From JACVRW01 sp963734365 (GTDB taxonomy: Bacteria; Actinomycetota; Thermoleophilia; Solirubrobacterales; Thermoleophilaceae), in NCBI GenBank assembly GCA_963734365.1, contig CAVTGV010000006.1, positions 339,264 through 403,263 of the forward strand: a stretch of 64,000 nucleotides of DNA, read 5' to 3'. Shown here one piece after another: positions 48,402 through 57,431 of this stretch. How positions within the stretch are numbered: position 1 is the stretch's first letter; the number at the start of each line of letters is the position of its first letter. The notes under the pieces were generated by a model. It was not told the DNA's origin. It worked only from the letters and a program-made list of their open reading frames with translations, and made no database searches. A program made the position numbers and the translations under genes.

Positions 48402-48947
48402 CTACAGCTGCGGGAGAATGGCGGCTTTCTGGGCCGCGAACTCCTCCTGCGAGAGCACGCCAGCGTCCCTCAGCTCCCCGAGCTTGCGGAGCTTCTCGTA
48501 GGGATCGTCGTGGGATGCGGCTGCCGCAGACTGAGCCGTGAGCTCGTTACCGCTGTTCGCCACGCCCGCGATACGCGAGCGGATAACTTCGGCTATGGAC
48601 TCGGCCTGATCCTTCGGCACGACGTTCTTAATGACCGCCTTGTTGCCGGAAGCAAAGATCGTGAGCGTCCCGCTCATCAGGGACTTCTTGCATTGGACCG
48701 AGGAGATGCGCTCATATGGGAAGTCCTCGCGATGGCTGCGGATCATCCCCTCGTCTACAAACATCACCCGGCGATCCGTCACGACCACCAGGCCCTGATT
48801 GCCTTCGTACTGGCCCTGGGTGAGATTCATGACCTCCTCGTCCTCGTACAGCATCTCCGGCAGCTTGCGCAGTTCCTTCCGGACGAAGGCCTTGACGTTG
48901 AGCTTCTGCGCGAGTTCAGTGATCCGCACGGTTGCGTCTTCGCTCAT
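48402..48947 (-). CDS. PH-like plus SHOCT-domain protein
   Basis: 181 aa. The bacterial PH domain spans residues about 25-120 (EEVMNLTQGQYEGNQGLVVVTDRRVMFVDEGMIRSHREDFPYERISSVQCKKSLMSGTLTI). The C-terminal SHOCT motif is DPYEKLRKLGELRDAGVLSQEEFAAQKAAILPQL. Such proteins are frequent on mobile elements and beside defence genes; the role is unknown. It follows the helicase-gene start by 157 nt on the same strand and would be transcribed before it. Confidence 0.85.
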   Translation of the reverse strand: MSEDATVRITELAQKLNVKAFVRKELRKLPEMLYEDEEVMNLTQGQYEGNQGLVVVTDRRVMFVDEGMIRSHREDFPYERISSVQCKKSLMSGTLTIFASGNKAVIKNVVPKDQAESIAEVIRSRIAGVANSGNELTAQSAAAASHDDPYEKLRKLGELRDAGVLSQEEFAAQKAAILPQL

Positions 48948-49207
48948 ACCTATCCCCTCGGCAAAATCGGGCGAAATCCTGAGTGGTCACACACAGCAGA
49001 ACCCAAGCGAGCGGAGCTTCGGGCCTCCGGGCGGGTCGTAGAGAATGCGCGTCGTGGGTGAGGCGACAATGGTGAACGTCCGCGCAGCGGCAGCCGCTGT
49101 GGCCTCGACTTCGACCGCTGCTCTCCCTGCAGAGCAGCAGTGCCTGCCCCGTGAATTGTGCGCTGCCGCCTCGCGCGACAAGCGGAGGCCGGCTAGCAGC
49201 TCGTAGC

Positions 49208-49678
49208 TCAGGGTTTCGCCCGTCCCGCTAGTCGTCGCTTGCCTCCCTTGCCAGCAGTCGTCGCGTTGCGACGTGGCGCGGGGCGCGTAGTCCGATCGCC
49301 GATCAAGAGAGAGGCAAGCGCTTCTGCATGGTTCACGAGGTCGGGGCGAAGCGCTGGCGACCATTGCGCGAGCCTGCGTGCCATAGGAGGTCCGAGCCGG
49401 CATACGCCTTCGCGCGTCTCGTACACGTCGCCTCTCTCGAGCGCGTGTTCGGCGAGCAGGTCCAGGACCATGCCGTCTACGAGGGGTCGCACCGGCTCCA
49501 TCAGGTCGTGTGCGAGCGAACCGCGGTAGCGCTTGTCGGTATGGAGGATCCCGAGCCCGGGGTCAAAGCCGTGTGCGTGCAGCGTGATCGTCGCTTCGGT
49601 TTCGAGGATCGCGTAGGCGACTGGATGGATCCACGAGGCGGATGGCTCCCCGACGGGCGTCTCCTCGGTGATGCGTGC
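49208..49678 (-). pseudogene. C-terminal half of a Cas1-like endonuclease
   Basis: About 156 residues in the same frame as, and directly after, the mcrC stop. ASWIHPVAYAILETEATITLHAHGFDPGLGILHT and KRYRGSLAHDLMEPVRPLVDGMVLDLLAEH, then EGVCRLGPPMARRLAQW match the helical Cas1 C-terminal domain, including the His of LHT and the Asp of HDLMEP. The N-terminal beta-domain, the first catalytic Glu region and any start codon are missing. No repeat-spacer array or other cas gene is visible. Cas1 integrates spacers; this fragment should be inactive. Confidence 0.6.
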
Positions 49679-50961
49679 TCAGGCGACTACCTGTCGCAGC
49701 ACAGTCACGCTGCCTTCGGCGTCGCGGCTGGCTCGTCCAGCCGTGCTCGTCGACTGGAGCCATTCCGACACCTGCTCCGCGACCGCGGCGCCCGCGTTGT
49801 CGGGTGACGTTTCCGGTAGTGCTCGCCAAACGACGTCGTGGATGGTGTAGTCACCGATCGTCACCGGCGGAAGGCGTGGGATGTCGTCGGTACGGAAGCG
49901 GATGATCGCGGCGTGCTGGGTTCTGATCGCCGCGGCGAACGCGACGACTTCGTATAGGTCGCCGCGGTCCCAATCGCCGGCCCCGACCTTGTACTTGACG
50001 TCGGCGACGTGTGTGTTGTAGCCGAACACGATGTCGGGGTTAACGGTTTTTGCTGAGCCGCCGAGTGCTATTGACCGTTTGACGACCGATAGCGGAGCGA
50101 GAGCGTCCGCAAGGCTGGCCCGGACTCCCTCCTCGACAGGGCCGGGAGTTCTGATCAGGAAGGTCCAGCTGCGGCTCGCCCCCGCGATGAGGGTGCGTCC
50201 TGTGGCACGTAGAACTTGGTGGGCGAGCTTGATTGCGTCCGAGTAGTGGCTGGTGCGACGGTCGGGGAGCGCATGCAGATCGGTCGGCCGCATGAGCCCC
50301 ACGCCCGCCATGCGGGCGGTGGCTCGTAGTGCCCGTCGGCGGAGCGTCATTGGGAGGGGTGTGCCTTGGGCGATGGCACGGGCAGCTTAAAGGAGGACAC
50401 GATTCAGCGGCGTGTCGAGGTCGAACTCTTCGTAGTCGGCGATGACCGCGATCCGCCCCCGGTAGTAGAGCCTGGCGTTGGTGTGAGTGCGACGCGGCCA
50501 CGCACGGCGGTCAGTTCGCCGTGCCTTCGCGATAGTCCGAGGCAAGGCCATCCTCGAGCGTGCGCTCGAGTGCAGTGACGAACCAGGTCGCGACGAGCAC
50601 CGCAAGGTCATCTTCGGACGCTAGGTGTCCACTCGCCGACAGCGAACCGCGGGAGCACCTCGCCCGCTTGCATGAGTTCGAGCAGATGGGCGACGGGGAT
50701 CTTCGGTCGGACGTGCAGCTGCATACCCCGGCATGGCCACGAGCCCGACGGCGTCGCGGACCCGCACACGAGCGTGTGAGGCGGCGACTCGCTCGACGTG
50801 AGATCAGGCTCGCGTCACTGTCGGGTCAGCTCTTCGCCGAACCGGTCCGTGCCCTTGGCTAGGCGCTTGCCGGCATCGTTGAGGCGGTGCTGCGCTTCGG
50901 GGTCGAGCGAGAGAACCGCTGCTGTCGACTCGACGAGCTGCTCAACCTGCGTCTCAGGCAC
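49679..50961 (-). pseudogene. mcrC: McrC, 5-methylcytosine restriction subunit, disrupted
   Basis: From GTG 50961 (8-nt overlap with mcrB) the pieces in order are VPETQVEQLVESTAAVLSL, DAVGLVAMPG, MQLHVRPKIPVAHLLELMQAGEVLPRF, DDLAVLVATWFVTALERTLEDGLASDYREGT, ELTAVRGRVAL, RLYYRGRIAVIADYEEFDLDTPLNRVLL, and NPDIVFGYNTHVADVKYKVGAG near the end. This last carries the PD-(D/E)XK-type nuclease core of McrC. At least five 1-base shifts are needed, and an in-frame TAA (LL*AARAIAQG, about 50388) interrupts it. The last 223 codons are open. Confidence 0.8.
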
Positions 50962-53316
50962 TAGGCCAGAACTTGTCTAGGGAGAAGTCGTCCGCGACGT
51001 CGGGCTGGTCGAAGAAGTAGTCCTCGATCAGCGGCAGGACCTGCCGCCGCCAAGTCCGCTCGAGAGCGCTCGGGCGTAGTCCGGTCGCCATGAAGAACGA
51101 CTGGCCGATGGTGTGGTGGCGGTCGAGACGTGCTCGTCAGCTCGTCGTTGAGCTTCGCGAAGCCCGTCGACTAGGTTCGGACGACGTCGGTGTGCCGTCG
51201 GCATGTCGTAGTACCGCTCGAGGATGTCGGCGTCGGCGGGGCACTCGAAGATCTCGAAGCGTCGCCGCAGCGCGACGTCGATGCTGCGGATGCTGCGGTC
51301 GGCGGTGTTCATGGTCGCGATGAACCGCAGGTTCTCGGGCAGCTCGAAGCCGGGGAGTACTGCAGGTCGATCGGCTTGATCGCGGTACTCGAGCAGGTAC
51401 ATCAGCTCGCCGAAGACGCGCGGGATGTTGGCCCGGTTCAGCTCGTCGATGACGAGGACGTGGACGGTCGTCGGTGCCTTCCATCTCCTCCGCCATCTCG
51501 CAGGACGACGCCGTCGACCGCGCTCGAACGAGATCGCGCCTGTCGCTCGGCGACCGGGCGGAGCCCTTCGACGAACTCCTCGTAGCCGTAGCTCGGGTGG
51601 AACTGGACGATCCGTGCGCTGTAGCGGCTGGTCCTGGGTCAGATAGCGCGCGACGTCGCTCGGCGACCCAGGTCTTGCCGGTGCCGGGCGGGCCGGCGAG
51701 GATCACCTGCCCTTTGCCGGTGGCCGGATCGAGCGCCGCAGCAGCTCCTCGAGATCCGCTGTCGTCCAGAGGGTCTCGGCCCTAAGCCAGTCCAGGGTCA
51801 GCGTCGGTCGACCTTCCGTGGCTCCGCTCAGAGGAGCCTGGCGGACGTTCTCGTAGACGAAGAGCGGCGTCGTCTGATTTCCGAGCGCGCCCCGAATCTT
51901 TGCCGGGTCCGGGTCGCTGCGAGAAGAAGGTTGTCGAGCGCCCACGCGGTCCAGCTCCTCGAAGTTCGTAAGCCAGGCGAAGAGGCTGCAGTCGTCCTTG
52001 GAGTAGTAGCCGGGATTCGCTCGATCGTCGGCACCTCGGTCGGGATCGGTCGTAACGCCGCGAGCCCGGTGCGAAACAGCGCTTGTCGCCGTAGAGGTAG
52101 ACGTGCGTGTCGAGACCGTCGGTCGAGCTGCTCTCGAGCTGCGGGAGCTTTGCGCGCCCATCGCACCGGAGCCGAACTTCCCCCACCACACCGAGCCCTC
52201 TCGATCCGCGACCTCCCGATGGCGCTCGATAGTTTGGGGTTCGCGATCCTCGCGACCACTTGAACACCAGGTGCGTCGGCTCCAGCTCGGGATCGAACTC
52301 GAGCCCGGCTGCCGGGCCGCGTCGACGTAGTCCAGGACGAGACGAGGTCCGTAAGGAGCGCCTCGTCGCCCGGTACGGAGCCGCGACCATACCGAACGGC
52401 GTAGGCGTTGCCTGCCTCGTACTTCCGCGGCCGGTTAGACTGGACCCAAGAGAAACCGGTGCGCCGATCGTGGTCTCGGAGACCCGCTGCGGCGCGAATA
52501 TGAGCGCGCGCTTTCGAAGTGGCTCGAGGCCGCCCGCGACGTTTTCCGTTCCCTGGTTAAGCGAGAGTAACGCCGCGGAACCATCCGCGGCGAACAGGTA
52601 GACAGCGTAGTAACCCTCCTGGGAAGACCCTGAGGCACCGGCGAGCGTGAACTGTCAAGCCAGGGTACCTTGGCCGCGGTTCCAATCCCGGCTTCCGCCG
52701 GAGATCGGTCGGTCGCCTTCAACCGCGTTCGGCTAGTAGACGCCGGCCCATCGGCTGCGACAAGCGTCTTTGCGGCAGCATCATCGTCGTCGGCGACCGC
52801 AGCTGGAGCCACGGCTTCAAAGGAAGTTATGAAGGCGACCGGTGCCGGGGGGTTCCGGGAGTCGTATCTCCTGGCCGATCGACGAGACCCTGTGCTCAAC
52901 GAGGCTCTGCCGCCTCAGCACGCGGAACCTCTGGACACAGTCACGGGTCGATCTACCCACCGGTTTACTCCGTCTAGTAGCTCGCGTGGGCATATCCACG
53001 GCCGCCCACTTCCACCGGCCGAATGTGGTTCGCCGTGTCCGGCCCCTCGGGCCAATGCTCGTAGTTCCTCAGTGACCGTTCCAACGGCGATCTGCCGCTC
53101 CGCTCGGTTCGGCATCAGGACGAGGTCGCCGGCACGGATCTGCATGAAGTCGCGTAGCTGCGTCTTGAAGTTGCGAATCCGGCCCTCGGCCTCGTGTCCG
53201 TAGACAACGTCAACCTCGCGCGCGAGTCCCTCGTCACCGAGTATCGACAGGCCTCCCATCTGCGGCGAGCCGATGCGACAAAAGCCCCGCTCCGACCGCC
53301 AGATCGTAGCTTTCAT
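50954..53316 (-). pseudogene. mcrB: McrB-type AAA GTPase with EVE- and DUF3578-like N-terminal domains, disrupted
   Basis: From ATG 53316 (possibly a little upstream, where RSVGFLAWKGLPDDDLRRG is in frame). An EVE/PUA-like start (QIRAGDLVLMPNRAERQIAVGTVTE) precedes a DUF3578-like module (YYAVYLFAADGSAALLSLNQGTENVAGGLEP). AAA parts: ILAGPPGTGKTWVAE, FELPENLRFIATMNTADRSIRSIDVALRRRFEIFECP, and the ending LIEDYFFDQPDVADDFSLDKFWPSA. At least eight shifts of frame are needed. The McrBC complex is a GTP-driven enzyme that cleaves methylated DNA. This copy looks decayed or is badly sequenced. Confidence 0.82.
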
Positions 53317-53754
53317 CGCGTTTGCCCGCGCGAACGATCGAAGACCTCTTCGTAGGTCGTCGTCCGGCAGCCCTTTCCACGCGAGGAACCCTACGGAGCG
53401 GTCGGGCGGGACGCCGTTATTTACTGAGCGGCGTGGCGTCTAGAGACGAGAGAGCCAGGAAGATCGCTCGCCGGCGGCCCGGTCTAGCCTCTTGAGTGGG
53501 GGAGGTCGGCGCGTCTCAGCCTGAGGTCCGAACCGAAGAGCCGATTACTGTCGCTTTTCGTTCAAAGCGATAGCGCGGCGAAGGCGATTGCCGAGTTCGA
53601 GCCGATGGTGCAATCACGCGAAAGCCCCAGCGGGCGCGAGCCCTAGGCCCGGTAGTGGGCGAATAGGGGGTGGCGCTCAGCACTCTCCGGGCGGCCGGGA
53701 ATGGCTGTCATCGCGCGCATTCCCGGCCCCTACCCGGAGCTTTCCTGAATTCCC
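53317..53754. other. 438-nt intergenic region at the island's right flank
   Basis: No gene apart from the likely first codons of mcrB near 53424. The remainder looks non-coding and holds the hairpin at 53693-53728. Confidence 0.5.
53693..53728 (-). terminator. 11-bp hairpin after the beta-propeller gene
   Basis: GGCCGGGAATG (53693-53703) and CATTCCCGGCC (53718-53728), perfect stem with a 14-nt loop, 27 nt past the stop of the minus-strand gene. Confidence 0.6.
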
Positions 53755-54756
53755 CTAGCCGGCCTTGACGCGATAGATCGCGCCGGTCAGGTCACCGGTG
53801 TAGACGTTGCCCTTGCGCGTGCCCACGGCGAGCACCGGAGCCACGTAGCCGCTCAGGAACGGCTTGATCTGCTTGCCCGCGGTGTTCATCGACACCACGA
53901 CCGGACCTTGCCCGAGACCGCCGAACAGCGCCACGTAGAGCGTCCGCCCGATCGGGCTGATGCCCATCGGCGAGGCGTGGTCGTCGAGCAGGGCGACCGG
54001 CTTGTCGAAGCCGTGGCACGGCTGCTTCTCCGCCTGGGTGCAGGTCGGGTAGCCGTAGTCCTGGCCGGGCTTGGCGTTGACGATCCAGTCCGGGGGTGTC
54101 GGCGTGCGCTCGTCGGCGAGCACGGACACGAACGGGTTCGCGATGCCCTGCACGAAGGTGAGCTGCCACGGCTGGCGCAGGCCCTTCGCGACAACACGGA
54201 TGTCCTTGCCGTTCGGCTTCATCGAGACCACCGAGCGGGCGAAAGGCGAGGTGTCCGGCTTCTGGTCCGTCGTGTCGCTCAGCTGGACGCCCGAGTAGAG
54301 GCGCCCGTCCGGGCCGAATGCGAGGCCGCTGAAGCCGTTGAAGCCGGCCGGGCCCCTGTAGATCGTCCGGGAGCGCAGGAAGCGGTGGCCGTTCCAGCGG
54401 CTCAGGACGACGATACGCTTGTTGTTGGACACGTAGAGCTTGCGCGTGCCCTTGCGCCAGGCGATGCCCGCAACCGTCCTGGGCGCGTTCCTGAGCCGAT
54501 GGGCCTTGCCCTTGCGGATGCGGAAGACGCCGCCCTTGACGGTCGGGTCCTCGGGGTCGCCGAACGCGCTGACGAAGACCGCGCGCTTGTAGAACGCGAA
54601 CTGCGTCGGCGTGGGCAGACCCTGCGCGAGGGTGGTGACGGTGGCGCCGTTGGCGGCCGTCGGGGGCGGGGGTGCCTGGGCGCCGGCCGCGGCGGGAACC
54701 GCCAGGGCAGCTGCCACTGCGGCAACTGCCGCGTGCTTGATGCTGATCTGAGTCAT
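53755..54756 (-). CDS. Exported six-bladed beta-propeller (sorbosone-dehydrogenase-like)
   Basis: 333 aa. Signal peptide HAAVAAVAAALAVPAAAGAQA. Repeats such as GVFRIRKGKAHRLRNAPRTVAGIAWRKGTRKLYVSNNKRIVVLS, GFNGFSGLAFGPDGRLYSGVQ and HASPMGISPIGRTLYVALFGG resemble the GDH/sorbosone dehydrogenase propeller. PQQ-binding residues cannot be judged from this sequence, so an enzyme function is unproven. Confidence 0.75.
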   Translation of the reverse strand: MTQISIKHAAVAAVAAALAVPAAAGAQAPPPPTAANGATVTTLAQGLPTPTQFAFYKRAVFVSAFGDPEDPTVKGGVFRIRKGKAHRLRNAPRTVAGIAWRKGTRKLYVSNNKRIVVLSRWNGHRFLRSRTIYRGPAGFNGFSGLAFGPDGRLYSGVQLSDTTDQKPDTSPFARSVVSMKPNGKDIRVVAKGLRQPWQLTFVQGIANPFVSVLADERTPTPPDWIVNAKPGQDYGYPTCTQAEKQPCHGFDKPVALLDDHASPMGISPIGRTLYVALFGGLGQGPVVVSMNTAGKQIKPFLSGYVAPVLAVGTRKGNVYTGDLTGAIYRVKAG

Positions 54757-54800
54757 CAGGCCACCCTAGCTAGCGCGCACAGTTTCGGCGCGATTTGGCG

Positions 54801-54923
54801 CTAGAAGTTGTCCGCAACCGTCGAGGCGATGCCCTTGAGCGTCCACGACGGCACCGAGCCGCCGTCCGTGTCCATCGCGCGCAGTTCGAGCTTCGCCTCG
54901 TCCCCGGCGCCGCATCGCCGCCA
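54801..54923 (-). pseudogene. Orphan C-terminal coding fragment
   Basis: A reading of about 40 residues, WRRCGAGDEAKLELRAMD followed by a stretch ending LKGIASTVADNF and a TAG at 54801, looks like the C-terminus of a protein, with no good beginning upstream. It lies just before the beta-propeller gene on the same strand. Family unknown. Confidence 0.3.
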
Positions 54924-55261
54924 CGACCAGGAGCGTCTGGGGACTGCGTGTCCGCATTGCGGCGCCTGCGTCTCCAATCAAGATTTCCTTCACCGCGCAA
55001 CGCGTCCGGCGCCTCCCTTACAAGCAGCTCTGCAAGGGGATGCCGTGAAAAGGACTCGTCGAACGCGGCCGGGAGGTATCCCGCCGCTCGCTATCGCAAT
55101 GCGCGACGAGCGAAAGCCTCTTGGCGGCGGGTTCCGCTTTCGCTTTCCATGCAAGGCAGCAGCTGGGCGCGGCGACGAGCCGCCGCTGCTTTGCGCGAGT
55201 TGCGGAAGCGATGCGGCCTTAAGAAGGCGCCCACTCGTCCGGGTGTCCAGGTAGTGACCGC

Positions 55262-55432
55262 GCTGGTCGACGCCGCTCGCCGGCGCCCATGCCCCTCCGA
55301 TCCGCCCAAGGTGAGGAGATCGTCGCCGTCATGCGGACGGCCAGCGACGGCGCACAAGGGAAACGCCAGCGTGGCTTGATCGTGGTCCTCTGGCGGGCCG
55401 GGCTGCGCATCCAGGAAGCGCTGGCCCTCGCT
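55262..55432 (+). pseudogene. Tyrosine recombinase (phage-type integrase) fragment
   Basis: LVDAARRRPMPLRSAQGEEIVAVMRTASDG, then KRQRGLIVVLWRAGLRIQEALALA: the first part of the catalytic domain of XerC/D-like integrases (GLRIxEALAL includes the first catalytic Arg). It breaks off exactly at the 3' end of the O-methyltransferase gene, so the rest (His, second Arg, Tyr) is gone. Confidence 0.65.
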
Positions 55433-56477
55433 ACTTGTAGGCGATGCCGGCGCTCGTTGGACCGGCGAGCGGAAGGACGTCTACCTCCCTGAAGCCTGCC
55501 TCCTTGCACCATGCGGCGAAGTCGGCGCCCGTGAAGTCAAACGCGTCGCCGAACTCGATCAGCATGTTGAGCGACATGAGGAGGCCGAACGCGTTTTCGC
55601 GGCGGGCGTCGTCGATGATGTTCTCGATGACGATGTAGGCCCCGCCCTCCGGCAGAGCGTCGTAGGCCGCCTTGACCAGCTGCTTTTTGCGCTCGAGGTT
55701 CCAGTCGTGGAGGATCAGTCCCATCGTTATGACGTCGGCCTCGGGTAGGGGTTCGCCGAAGAAGTCACCGCTAACCGCCTCCACCCGATCGCTCAATCCG
55801 GCTGCCTCGATCGTGCGTTTGGCGATCGGCTCGACAACTGGCAGGTCAAGGGTGGTGCATTTCATGTGGGGGTGCCGGTTTGCGAGGATGATCGAGAGCT
55901 GACCGGTGGCGCCGCCCACGTCGCAGAGGGTCTCGTACTTGGAGGAATCGAACTTCTCCGCCAGCGCGTGGAACGCCCCCGCGGAGATCCCGGCCATCGC
56001 GTTCAAGAACTGCTCGAGCCTGCCCTCGTCGCTATAGAGCTCCTCGAACACCGCCTTGCCGGTGTGCTTGATCTCGTTCTGGGGCTCTCCGGTCCGCAGA
56101 GCCACGGTGAGATCGCCCCAGAATCGATATAGCCGTGCGTTGGACATCTCGAGGATCCCGCCGATGTAGGCGGGACTCGCCTTGTCGAGAAAGGCCGCGC
56201 CTGCGTCCGTATTGCGGTAGACGGCAGCGCTCCCATCACCCTCGCGATCGAGTAGCCGGAGGGCAACGAGCGCATCGGGGAAGTCGGGAACCGCCCGCTC
56301 GTGAAGCCCCAGCGCCTCAGCGATCTCCGCAGCTGTCATCGCGTCGCCGCCCAGCTCGGTGAACAGCTCGAGCTCGACTGCAGATAGGAGCGTCTTCGAC
56401 GCCCAGAACCCCATACCGACCTGCATGATCTCTGAAGGGTCGACTTGCCCAGTGATCCTCTTGTCGTCGGTGGTCAT
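55431..56477 (-). CDS. SAM-dependent O-methyltransferase
   Basis: 348 aa. Dimerisation/winged-helix N-terminus (MGFWASKTLLSAVELELFTELGG, MTAAEIAEALGLHERAVPDFPDALVAL). The SAM site is YETLCDVGGATGQLSIILANRHP, then TTLDLPVV, and DVITMGLILHDWNLERKKQLVKAAYDALPEGGAYIVIE gives the catalytic His. This is the Methyltransf_2 family (small-molecule O-methyltransferases). It is isolated here and may belong to a lost cluster. Confidence 0.9.
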   Translation of the reverse strand: MTTDDKRITGQVDPSEIMQVGMGFWASKTLLSAVELELFTELGGDAMTAAEIAEALGLHERAVPDFPDALVALRLLDREGDGSAAVYRNTDAGAAFLDKASPAYIGGILEMSNARLYRFWGDLTVALRTGEPQNEIKHTGKAVFEELYSDEGRLEQFLNAMAGISAGAFHALAEKFDSSKYETLCDVGGATGQLSIILANRHPHMKCTTLDLPVVEPIAKRTIEAAGLSDRVEAVSGDFFGEPLPEADVITMGLILHDWNLERKKQLVKAAYDALPEGGAYIVIENIIDDARRENAFGLLMSLNMLIEFGDAFDFTGADFAAWCKEAGFREVDVLPLAGPTSAGIAYK

Positions 56478-56576
56478 GGGCTGAGCGTACGGCGATCGTG
56501 AGCTCCAGTCGGTGCGGTTACCCGAAGGATCGTCGTACGGGCAGCCCGAGGTTCAAGGCTCGGCGTACCGGCCCGG

Positions 56577-57054
56577 TCACCATGCCCGGACGATCTCTTC
56601 GGTGCGCCATCCCTCGATGCTTCGCTGGAAGGCGGATGCGATCTCCAGCATCGGAACGGGGGCACGGCCGGGATTGAAGGGCCCGCTCGAGGCTGAGGGC
56701 GGCAGCTCGCACGAAGCCTTCGACGCCGCCGTTTGCGACGGCGAAGTTGGTCGTCTCCGGGATCGGATCGTCGAGGATGTAGCCGGACATGAGCTTGAAC
56801 GAGCCTCCCTCGGAGATCAGCGACCTGCCGAGGAGGACGCGGCGCATTTGCCCGAGCAGCTTGCTGTGAACGCCAAGCGCGAGCTCTTCCTCCGTCACGG
56901 TCTCGAAAGGGCCGAAGTGCGCCTCGCCGGCCGCGGATGCGAGCGCGTCGAAGCTCCCGATTCGGCGGTACATGGACCGCACGGAATCGCGCGAGCTGAT
57001 GTCCACCTGGACGTCGCCGGACTGCCTCCCGGCCACGACCACGTCATGTCGCAC
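56577..57054 (-). pseudogene. Short-chain dehydrogenase relic
   Basis: RHDVVVAGRQSGDVQVDISSRDSVRSMYRRIGSFDALASAAGEAHFGPFETVTEEELALGVHSKLLGQMRRVLL and SLISEGGSFKLMSGYILDDPIP: an SDR lacking the N-terminal GxxGxxG strand. The end APVPMLEIASAFQRSIEGWRTEEIVRAW is out of frame, and a segment around the expected NVVSP-type block is missing. So the 5' end, an internal piece and the frame are lost. The gene is divergent from none and probably dead. Confidence 0.7.
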
Positions 57055-57431
57055 ACGACCGCCAACGTCGGGCGCCGGCGTCGAACGAGGCGCAAGTCAG
57101 CGATTGGTCCGACCCGCCACATCGGGTCGATCGCGGCTGAGAGAGCTAGTGCATTTCGCGCAAAAGAGGAGTGTCGGGACTCACGCTGCGGGCTGTCGCT
57201 AGTCGTCCATTCGGGTCGTGCCGGGAGCCTCAGCCGACACGTCCGCTTTGACGCGGACGGGAGTGCTGCGAGGCGTTCGCGTGGCCCTACGTGTAAGCCA
57301 GCCTTCGCGCGCGGGCGGCTCACCTTGCCAAGGAACCGGCAGTCCGTGCGATGCGCCACTGAGCCGCACGGACCGCGCCACGCCCCAACCTCGAAACCAC
57401 CCAGTGGCCGGTGGTGACCCGCACCGGGCTC
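57055..57431. other. 377-nt region without a recognisable gene
   Basis: No ORF with plausible content; it lies upstream of the SDR relic, where its missing N-terminus would have been. Confidence 0.4.

Noticed and set aside
54808..55254. A plus-strand frame with CPHCGAC and CASCGSD pairs, possibly a zinc protein.
   Set aside because: The two pairs are 90 residues apart in unstructured basic sequence, and the opposite strand has a more protein-like C-terminus.
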